From NCBI GenBank assembly GCA_934183135.1, contig CAKPRX010000062.1, forward strand, positions 1 to 12,942: a DNA stretch of 12,942 nucleotides, written 5' to 3'. A model generated the notes under the pieces. It worked only from the letters and a program-made list of their open reading frames with translations, was not told where the DNA came from and searched no databases. This stretch comes from an uncultured Prevotella sp. Lineage in GTDB: Bacteria; Bacteroidota; Bacteroidia; Bacteroidales; Bacteroidaceae. Both the position numbers and the translations under genes were made by a program. Shown piece after piece: positions 6,170 to 12,942 of this stretch; the stretch's first letter is position 1, and each line of letters begins with the position of its first letter.

Positions 6170-6327
6170 TCGAACACTGAAGTGCGTTGATATTCAGATG
6201 AATAAGTACGATGATAGAAATGAAAAAAGTTGTTGAGAACAAAGGGGAAGTTATCGCAGTTGAGCGAAACTTCCCCTTTACTTTATCAATGCCGATAGCT
6301 GTCTTACTCTTGATGGGCTGCGATGCG
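6170..6327. other. Leader-like gap between array and cas2
   Basis: These 158 bp hold no gene. The stretch next to the last repeat is moderately A/T-rich and probably includes the integration-side leader. GTTGTTGA at 6229-6236, followed soon by ACAAAGG, recalls the reverse complement of the repeat's 3' half with a short deletion, possibly a decayed inverted repeat copy. The hairpin at 6241-6279 occupies the right half. Confidence 0.5.
6241..6279. terminator. Bidirectional hairpin terminator between array and cas2
   Basis: AAAGGGGAAGTT (6241-6252) pairs perfectly with AACTTCCCCTTT (6268-6279). Inside, TCGC and GCGA extend the stem after one unpaired A, leaving the loop AGTTGA. Both strands end the stem with CCCCTTT and continue T-rich. 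It lies between two convergent units, the cas operon from the right and the repeat-driven array from the left, and should keep array transcripts from running antisense into cas2 and cas mRNA from running into the array. Confidence 0.75.
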
Positions 6328-7598
<1,271 letters not shown>

Positions 7599-7610
7599 TG
7601 ATAACTTCCA

Positions 7611-10600
7611 TTATTTGTAAATCTTTACGATATGGCCGAGGCGGTTGACAATGATTTTTTCACAGCATTGCTTGATGCTGACACCATTAACATTTTGTAT
7701 TTTGTTTAAGGAACCAAACTCAACACCTCTGCTTATTGGCGTAGCAATGTTATAGGGAATAAAATATACTTCATTGCCTGTAAATGACACCATTTTATAT
7801 ATATTCTTCCCATTGTCCATATCGGGCAAGATGACTAAGTCATTGGGCGAGAGGACGAATAGCAGGCGGTCGCCATGCTCGTTAGTGGAATTGGCGATAG
7901 GCTCGCCCTGTTTTTTGCGTTCGATAGCCATATTCAGAGGGATGCTTTCGTATGTGCGCTCGCCCTTCTCGTTGGCATAGATGGCAAAGAACAGGTTGGT
8001 ACCTTTGTCGGCTTCTACATATTTGTGGCGTTTGGCTCCGTTACTACCGATACAGAACTTCATGCCGAGTGTCTCGGTCTTGCGGACATGGTAGATGGGC
8101 TTGTGGTCTTTGCCACCATTAAGTTTCTTGATGTCGCGGTTCATCTCATCGATGCCCTCTGGCGAGAAAGCCAAGTCTGGGTGGTCTTTGTCGCCTTCCC
8201 TGTAACGGTCTAATTGGGCCAGCATAATCCTTTGGATGCCGGTATCTGATATTTTCTCAATGTTAGCCCTGCTGAAAGTGCCGTCAATGGCTACCCGGGT
8301 AGCCGACATGGGCTCCTTGCTGGCATCGGTATGGTAGTATATCTTGGCCTTGCTTACATCCTTGCCTTTTCCGTCTTCGGTCTTGAAGTTGTGGTCCTTG
8401 TAATATTTGTAGATAGTTTGCAGGTCGGAGTTGTTGTGGCAAGAGACGATTACTCTGGCGATGTCGGCTTTAAGTTCTTTGTCTACAATGGCCTTTCGGT
8501 TCTTGAGTGCTTCCTTGAAACTGACTTCCTTCTGGCGGCCGAGGTTGACCCGTCCGGAGACGGTAGCCTTGTGCAGCGACTTGCGTATGGCCCACTGGTC
8601 GCCTTTGGTCTGCCGGCTAACCACTTTCTGACCGTTCTCATAGTGTGTGTAGTGGTTGCTGGAGCGGGTAATGATGCGTAGGTTCTGCTTGAAACTTACG
8701 ATGATGCCTTGCAGCTGTTGGACCGTGTCCTGGGTGAAGGTGTCCCATGGCTTCTTGATACGCCATACATAGTTGCCGTGTTCGTCGGTTTTCACTTTCT
8801 GGCATACGGCATGCTTTATGTCCTGCCGTTCCTCCTTGGGGGCGGCGGCATTGGCATGGCTGAGGTAGTTGATGATGTTACGGCTTGTGCAGGCTATGAC
8901 GATGGCGTCCAAGGCATGATGCCTGTGGTCCAGGCGCTTCTTGCTAAATCCGGCCGAGAGCTCCAGGGGTACGTTGATCTGGAAATAGCGTTTGCCCTCG
9001 CGGTTTACCTCTTGCCCGTAGTTCTGTGTCTGTGTCTTCTCGTTGAGGCGCATGAAGCGTGGGGCGATAAGGTCGTTCCAGACATCGTTGAGGCCCCAGT
9101 CCTTCTTTAGACGGTCGGTGATGGAGCCATTGGTAGCGATGACACGCTTGGCCGTAGCCTCCTGCTCGCCCTCCTGGCGTACCAGGCAGGAGAGGATGCT
9201 CAGTATCTTCTTACTCATGTAGCGGCTGTCGTTGAGCTGGCGCTGGGTAAAGCCGTTGGGTATTTCGCTGAGTAGCAGTTTCTTCTTCTTGGCAGGGCTG
9301 TGCCGGTAGTGCCTGTCTACAAAGTCCTCGTACTGCTTCTTGTCCAGCACGTGTATGTCCTTGCCCATATTGCCCTTGACGATGCTGCCGCCCCGCTGGC
9401 AGATGTACTCGTAGGCCAGCATGTTGCCCTTGTCCTTGTTGACCTCGCTCTCGCAGATAACCTTGTTGGTAAACGAGTCGTCGAAGTAACGCGACTGGGG
9501 GATGACGTGCTCTATCTCGTAGTCGGTGGTAAACAGGCGGCTCAGGGGGATGACTTGCCCCGTATAGGGCGACTTGTACCCCTGTTCGAGCCACATTTTG
9601 TATTTCAGGATGTCCTTGTGGCTTACATGGCTCCACTTGGCAGGCGAACCGAGTTCCTTGACGATTTTGTCGATTTCGTCGCTGCGCTCTATGTCGGCAT
9701 CGTTGAGCACCCCGTTCTCGTATATCTTGAGCAGTTCTTGCTGGCTGGGCGAGTGGGGGCGTACATTCTCTATCTGGTAGTCAGGGTTGGCAAACTCCTG
9801 TAGCAGCTTGCGTATGCGCAGGTTGGTACGCTCGTTTTCCAGGATGGTGCCGGTGGCGCGTGCCCGGCTCTTGGCGTCTTGCTTCAGGTCGCGCCCCATC
9901 TCTACGTGTACCTCGTCTATCTGTCCGTAGGCGCGCCATATATCGCGTACTACGCGCAGCGTCTCGCAGATAACCATCTCTACTATCGGGTTGCGTAGTG
10001 AGTGGTGGCCGAGCTGGGTGCGCAGATAGGTGTCTATGTCCTCGGGTTTCTCCCAGCGGATGGTATCGGTGGCTTCAGAGTGGCGGCCATATACGGCATA
10101 GCCGGCTAACCAGGTGGGCAGGCCCTGGAAGTCGGAGACGTGATGGCGGCCGGCCAGCTTCTCGCGTGTCGTGACGGTTATGCAGTCATCGGCTTCGCCG
10201 TCTATAAGGTGGTCTATGCGCTGGCGGGTACGTGGGTCTATGGACGCTTCGCTCCAGCAGTGGCCCTGACGCATCAGGGGCAACAGGCGCTTGATGGCTT
10301 TTTCCGAATAGGCTCCGTAGCTGTTGGCTTCGGGCGAGTAGTTCTTGAAGGCGCTGACAAAGGTGTCCTGGGGCAGCTGGTGGGCCTCGGCGTATTTGCT
10401 CAGCGCCTTCTGGCACATGATGGGGTCGTCTACCGAGTAGAGGATGTGCCACAGGGGGATAATCTCCTGAGTGCCGAGCGCGTGGGCGCCTATCTTCTTA
10501 ATCCGACTGTTTATCTCGTGGGCAGTGGGGCAGCAGGGGTAACTCTTGCTCGGGTCGTCTACATAGTTCCATCGGTACTCGGCACGGCTCTTGCCTAAGC

Positions 10601-12110
10601 CGATGTCCCGTAACAGCTGGTCTTGCTTGATGTCTTTGCAGCCAGAGAGTAGGTCGAACAGACGGGCCATGTCCTCGGGCGACTGTATAAACTGACTGGT
10701 TACGTCGCGGTCGGTCACTATCTTGCCGTCTACCTCGTCCTGTCGCTTATAGATACGCAGGTTGTTGACAAACTGCCAGAGTCTGAACTCCTCGTACAGA
10801 GGGTGCGATTTGGGGATGCACTTGATGGGGCGCTCTTGCCATTCGCCGTTGGCGTCGCGGTAGCGGTATGTCTCTAACGGGCAGTCGGCTATAAGGCTTT
10901 TCTTGCTCTTCAGCGGGCGCTGGTAGAAGATGATGTCGTCTATGATGAACCGTGTAAAGCCGACCTCATGGAGCGAGCTGCGGTGGCTCTCGTTGTTGCG
11001 GTACAGCTCCTGTATGCAGGCTTGCAGCAACTGCAGGTCGGTCAGCTCGGGTATGTATTCTTGCTGCTTGGTCAGTATTTTTTCCAGCTCTTCCTTGTAG
11101 TAGCGCCGTTCGATGGTGCGTACCAACTCTCCTTTTACCTTGACCGACGGGTCACGGAGCAGCTGGGTGTATATGTATTTGCCCACGGTGAGTCCGCTGT
11201 CTTCCAGGTCGTGCTCGGTACGTTTCTTGATGAGTGTCCAGTCGTCTTCCTTGGGCTGGCGTATGCTTATCATCGGTTGGCCTTCCTTGTCCATTTTTAC
11301 GTGGCCTTCCTTGTCCAGAGTGGTGGTCACTATAGCCTCTATCTTCTGGTTTAGCAGGTCGGGCATGACAGGGGCCGACATCTTGCGTGCTCCCCCGTTG
11401 TCATAGATTATCTTGTACCACTTGTTGCCTCGGTTCTTGCGGTCTTCGCCCTCTTCTTCTATGCGGGTCACGGTCAATGTCTGGTACTCTATCTTCTTCC
11501 CTTTCTCCGTAGGCTCCGTAGCGGTCTCGTCGGCCATGCCGCGTAGCTGGTAGTAGCCTCGTTTGGTGTTGAAGTTCAGTATTATCCAGGCCAGTTCCTC
11601 CTTGCTGACTGGCTGTGTCAGCGCTTTCTGGCGTAGGTAGTATATCGTCCAGTCGTAGGGCACCTTGCGACCGTTGCTTACCAGGTCGGGCTGATGTTTT
11701 CGGAAGTCTTCTATCATCTCGCCGAATGAGTTCATGAAGCGGAAATGGCTTTTCCCGTCCTCTCCTATATAATAAGGTAGGAGGGGTTCTCCGTGGTTTT
11801 TGAATTGGCCGGGATGCTGGTCGAAGTCTATCTGCTCGGCGAATGACTCGGGCAAAAATCCCATTACATGGAGTACGCGCAGCAGTCGCTCGCGGCGTAG
11901 TGTGGCGCGAGCTATAAGTCGCCGTGTACTCCTGAAGTCGGTCCGTGTGGCCGCGGCCGATTTCAGATTGCCCTTTTCGTAGTCGCCTATCGTGGCGGCA
12001 TCCATAGGGATAATGCGGCTGCCTGCGTCGATGATGGTGTTACGCTCGTTGTCTGTTACGGCCCAGCCTATGCTGTTGGTGCCTAAGTCTAATCCTAAGA
12101 TATGTCCCAT
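7611..12110 (-). CDS. cas9: Cas9 effector nuclease, type II-C, 1499 aa
   Basis: RNA-guided DNA endonuclease that uses crRNA:tracrRNA to cut targets. The ATG at 12110 is chosen because it gives MGHILGLDLGTNSIGWA, the canonical N-terminus; an in-frame ATG 53 codons upstream adds only non-conserved sequence. RuvC-I has Asp8 in LDLGTNSIGW; the arginine-rich bridge helix is about 55-80 (RTDFRSTRRLIARATLRRER). RuvC-II VHVEMGRD has Glu737; HNH YEIEHVIPQSRYFDDS has His868, with Asn891 in NKDKGN; RuvC-III DHRHHALDAIVIA has His1065 and Asp1068. All catalytic positions are present, although the residue before the HNH histidine is Glu instead of Asp. Residues about 1080-1499 should form the WED and PAM-interacting part. 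The length is large for II-C (Neisseria Cas9 is 1082 aa) but usual for Bacteroidetes. DNA for the C-terminal part is clearly more AT-rich than the core. Operon: cas9-cas1-cas2. Confidence 0.97.
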   Translation of the reverse strand: MGHILGLDLGTNSIGWAVTDNERNTIIDAGSRIIPMDAATIGDYEKGNLKSAAATRTDFRSTRRLIARATLRRERLLRVLHVMGFLPESFAEQIDFDQHPGQFKNHGEPLLPYYIGEDGKSHFRFMNSFGEMIEDFRKHQPDLVSNGRKVPYDWTIYYLRQKALTQPVSKEELAWIILNFNTKRGYYQLRGMADETATEPTEKGKKIEYQTLTVTRIEEEGEDRKNRGNKWYKIIYDNGGARKMSAPVMPDLLNQKIEAIVTTTLDKEGHVKMDKEGQPMISIRQPKEDDWTLIKKRTEHDLEDSGLTVGKYIYTQLLRDPSVKVKGELVRTIERRYYKEELEKILTKQQEYIPELTDLQLLQACIQELYRNNESHRSSLHEVGFTRFIIDDIIFYQRPLKSKKSLIADCPLETYRYRDANGEWQERPIKCIPKSHPLYEEFRLWQFVNNLRIYKRQDEVDGKIVTDRDVTSQFIQSPEDMARLFDLLSGCKDIKQDQLLRDIGLGKSRAEYRWNYVDDPSKSYPCCPTAHEINSRIKKIGAHALGTQEIIPLWHILYSVDDPIMCQKALSKYAEAHQLPQDTFVSAFKNYSPEANSYGAYSEKAIKRLLPLMRQGHCWSEASIDPRTRQRIDHLIDGEADDCITVTTREKLAGRHHVSDFQGLPTWLAGYAVYGRHSEATDTIRWEKPEDIDTYLRTQLGHHSLRNPIVEMVICETLRVVRDIWRAYGQIDEVHVEMGRDLKQDAKSRARATGTILENERTNLRIRKLLQEFANPDYQIENVRPHSPSQQELLKIYENGVLNDADIERSDEIDKIVKELGSPAKWSHVSHKDILKYKMWLEQGYKSPYTGQVIPLSRLFTTDYEIEHVIPQSRYFDDSFTNKVICESEVNKDKGNMLAYEYICQRGGSIVKGNMGKDIHVLDKKQYEDFVDRHYRHSPAKKKKLLLSEIPNGFTQRQLNDSRYMSKKILSILSCLVRQEGEQEATAKRVIATNGSITDRLKKDWGLNDVWNDLIAPRFMRLNEKTQTQNYGQEVNREGKRYFQINVPLELSAGFSKKRLDHRHHALDAIVIACTSRNIINYLSHANAAAPKEERQDIKHAVCQKVKTDEHGNYVWRIKKPWDTFTQDTVQQLQGIIVSFKQNLRIITRSSNHYTHYENGQKVVSRQTKGDQWAIRKSLHKATVSGRVNLGRQKEVSFKEALKNRKAIVDKELKADIARVIVSCHNNSDLQTIYKYYKDHNFKTEDGKGKDVSKAKIYYHTDASKEPMSATRVAIDGTFSRANIEKISDTGIQRIMLAQLDRYREGDKDHPDLAFSPEGIDEMNRDIKKLNGGKDHKPIYHVRKTETLGMKFCIGSNGAKRHKYVEADKGTNLFFAIYANEKGERTYESIPLNMAIERKKQGEPIANSTNEHGDRLLFVLSPNDLVILPDMDNGKNIYKMVSFTGNEVYFIPYNIATPISRGVEFGSLNKIQNVNGVSIKQCCEKIIVNRLGHIVKIYK

Positions 12111-12244
12111 AGAGTCGGTTGTTAGATGCTTGTGTTTAAGTTCGTAATGGTATGGCTGTCTGCCGGGTGTCTCTTGCTGCCGTTGCGTATGGCTTGTCTT
12201 CTGTGAAGAGGACGCTGGCCGGGTGTCAGCGGCTTGCTCGGGCG

Positions 12245-12312
12245 GCCAATGTGTCGTCCCCTCCAGCACAGATAGGGCAGTCGGGACACCGTGAATTGGC
12301 TCTGATAGCCAA
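12245..12312 (-). other. Structured region in the presumed cas9 5' leader
   Basis: GCCAAT (12245-12250) is complementary to ATTGGC (12295-12300), and the adjacent GTGTC (12251-12255) to GACAC (12285-12289), giving a bulged long stem. TTGGCT (12296-12301) can instead pair with AGCCAA (12307-12312) across a 5-base loop. The two folds share 12296-12300 and exclude each other. GCCGGGTGTC also occurs twice nearby (12162-12171 and 12218-12227). This is consistent with, but does not show, a regulated leader before cas9. Confidence 0.35.
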
Positions 12313-12330
12313 GGCGATGCCTATTTTTTG

Positions 12331-12338
12331 CAAAAATA
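12331..12338 (-). promoter_or_regulatory. Candidate -7 element of the cas9-cas1-cas2 operon
   Basis: On the (-) strand this reads TATTTTTG, matching TAnnTTTG. The -33 zone is T-rich without a clear TTTG, so the match is weak. Use of it would give a cas9 leader of about 210 nt and place it back to back with the tracrRNA promoter, 44 bp away. Confidence 0.35.
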
Positions 12339-12381
12339 GTGATTTTCTTAAAAAAAATGAGGATTATTCGGAAAAAAATCT

Positions 12382-12389
12382 TAACTTTG
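12382..12389 (+). promoter_or_regulatory. -7 element of the tracrRNA promoter
   Basis: TAACTTTG matches the Bacteroidetes -7 consensus TAnnTTTG. The expected start, 4-8 bp downstream (about 12393-12397), coincides with the 5' end of the anti-repeat. The -33 zone is A-rich and lacks a good TTTG. Confidence 0.65.
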
Positions 12390-12393
12390 CCCA

Positions 12394-12466
12394 TATTTCT
12401 AGCTAATCACAATAAGGATTATTCCGTTGTGAAAACTTTTTGGGCGGGGTGACTCGCCCATTTTTT
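12394..12466 (+). ncRNA. tracrRNA of the type II-C system
   Basis: The RNA should be about 73 nt long. The anti-repeat CTAGCTAATCACAAT (12399-12413) is complementary to the first 15 bases of the CRISPR repeat (GTTGTGATTAGCTAG), the last pair being G-U; ATTTC upstream extends the duplex past a one-base bulge. A nexus follows, AATAAGGATTATTCCGTT (12411-12428), very like the AAUAAGG...UCCGUU nexus of the Streptococcus pyogenes tracrRNA, then GTGAAAACTTTT and a terminator hairpin. Its function is to pair with precursor crRNA and bind Cas9. It is encoded between cas9 and the rRNA operon, divergent from cas9, and is read in the same direction as the rRNA. Both ends are predicted from the promoter and terminator only. 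Confidence 0.9.
12441..12466 (+). terminator. Intrinsic terminator of the tracrRNA
   Basis: TGGGCGGG (12441-12448) pairs with CTCGCCCA (12453-12460), one pair being G-U, around a GTGA loop of the GNRA class, followed by six T (12461-12466). The hairpin also serves as the 3' stem of the tracrRNA. Confidence 0.88.
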
Positions 12467-12593
12467 ATGCTTGGCCATCTATAGGGCGCTCTCTGGAGCG
12501 CTATATACAATAAGGTATAGGTTTCCCGCGGCGCCGTTTCCGCTTGATATATGTCAAGAGCCGAAAGTTTTTTGCGATTTTTTCTCCGATTTA
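12467..12593. other. Gap between tracrRNA and rRNA promoter, with two hairpins
   Basis: GCGCTC (12486-12491) pairs with GAGCGC (12496-12501) around TCTG, with an outer TATA/TATA pairing (12480-12483 and 12502-12505). CTTGA (12543-12547) and TCAAG (12554-12558) form a small dyad that could be an operator. Next to the rRNA promoter, T-runs around 12567-12583 are placed like an UP-type or bent A/T element. Confidence 0.4.
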
Positions 12594-12625
12594 TTTGGCT
12601 GGTGTCCTGAAAACCCCTACCTTTG
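12594..12625 (+). promoter_or_regulatory. rRNA operon promoter
   Basis: TTTG (12594-12597), a 20-bp spacer, then TACCTTTG (12618-12625): a full match to the Bacteroidetes promoter consensus. The start would be near 12630. T-rich DNA lies upstream. It drives the 16S gene that starts about 250 bp further on. Confidence 0.8.
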
Positions 12626-12629
12626 CATC

Positions 12630-12880
12630 CGCTTTCGAGAACGAAACACTTCCGGGAGCGCATAGGAAAGAGTTCTTTGACAGATTTAAGATATAACAGA
12701 AGAGTAGTAGTACAAGAAGCTGGTGGTCTCCTCGGAGGCCATTAGGGTAAAAGAAGAGAGCCGTCACGCCGTCCGTTACGGACGGTGCTGAAGACAGGTA
12801 CTTTTGAACTTGAACGAAATCATGGATATAGCGTCCTGGACAGAGACAATCGCCATATATAATATGGAAAATGATATTTT
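12630..12880 (+). other. Pre-16S leader with boxA-like element
   Basis: The leader contains GTTCTTTGACA (12672-12682), similar to the boxA antitermination signal GCTCTTTAACA bound by NusB/NusE. Hairpins follow: TGGTCTC/GAGGCCA (12724-12730 with 12735-12741), CCGTCCG/CGGACGG with loop TTA (12769-12785) and CCATAT/ATATGG (12853-12867). The last lies just before the mature 16S end and may take part in RNase III processing together with the trailer, which is outside the window. Confidence 0.65.

Positions 12881-12942
<62 letters not shown>

Noticed and set aside
6170..6327. Possible csn2 or cas4 gene after cas2
   Set aside because: Only 158 bp remain before the array and no frame of useful length exists, so the subtype is II-C.
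8331..9803. Several long + strand frames inside cas9 (for example 8331-8681 and 9300-9803)
   Set aside because: They are antisense shadows of a strongly conserved coding frame and show no domain.
10245..10256. 12-base match between spacer 18 and the cas9 gene (CGCTTCGCTCCA)
   Set aside because: About one such match is expected by chance given total spacer length and window size; it does not extend, so it is not self-targeting.
12111..12269. In-frame ATG 53 codons upstream of the chosen cas9 start
   Set aside because: The extra residues are proline/glutamine-rich without Cas9 similarity, and the canonical MGHILGLDLGTNS start lies at 12110. The stretch overlaps leader secondary structure.

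Overview
The window looks like a Bacteroidales chromosome segment, possibly Prevotellaceae-like, though the genus cannot be fixed from sequence alone. Four things point there: the 16S rRNA 5' end that begins at the right edge; a GldH lipoprotein gene; Bacteroidetes-type promoters (TTG/TTTG, about 19-21 bp, then TAnnTTTG); and genes with no clear Shine-Dalgarno sequences.

Layout from left to right. (1) 3-755 (+): the C-terminal half of the cell-wall polymerase RodA. (2) 3888-845 (-): a housekeeping operon, promoter at 3902-3909, possibly one short ORF, then holB (clamp-loader delta'), a PSP1/RicT-family protein and gldH, with a 4-bp ATGA overlap between the last two. (3) 3910-4744: about 830 bp with no convincing gene but several strong inverted repeats, including a 28-bp-arm palindrome at 4416-4477. 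(4) 4745-6169: a CRISPR array of 19 repeats of 47 bp and 18 spacers of 29-30 bp. (5) 6170-6327: a leader-like gap with a strong two-way hairpin. (6) 12110-6328 (-): cas9-cas1-cas2, a compact type II-C operon without csn2 or cas4. (7) 12111-12392: the structured region upstream of cas9. (8) 12394-12466 (+): a short tracrRNA, not annotated by any protein-based method, with promoter, anti-repeat, nexus and terminator all visible. (9) 12594-12942 (+): rRNA operon promoter, leader with a boxA-like element, and the first ~62 nt of 16S rRNA.

How the CRISPR system should work: the tracrRNA anti-repeat pairs with the 5' part of each repeat, which fixes crRNA transcription as rightward, opposite to cas9-cas1-cas2. 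Every repeat itself carries a complete Bacteroidetes promoter (TTG, 19 bp, TACCTTTG), so each spacer is probably transcribed from its own upstream repeat, as shown for the type II-C arrays of Neisseria and Campylobacter. The leftmost repeat is the only variant, and its 3' end together with spacer 1 forms a hairpin plus T7 that looks like an intrinsic terminator, so that unit may be self-silenced. Spacers 3 and 7 appear to target diverged versions of the same coding sequence. The Cas9 catalytic core has host-like GC, whereas the part after RuvC-III, especially the last 60-70 codons, is much more AT-rich.

The system is a recognisable type II-C CRISPR-Cas rather than a new class. The less ordinary parts are the repeat-borne promoters, the terminator at the array's distal end, the duplicated nexus-like sequence in front of the tracrRNA, and the palindromic gene-free region.
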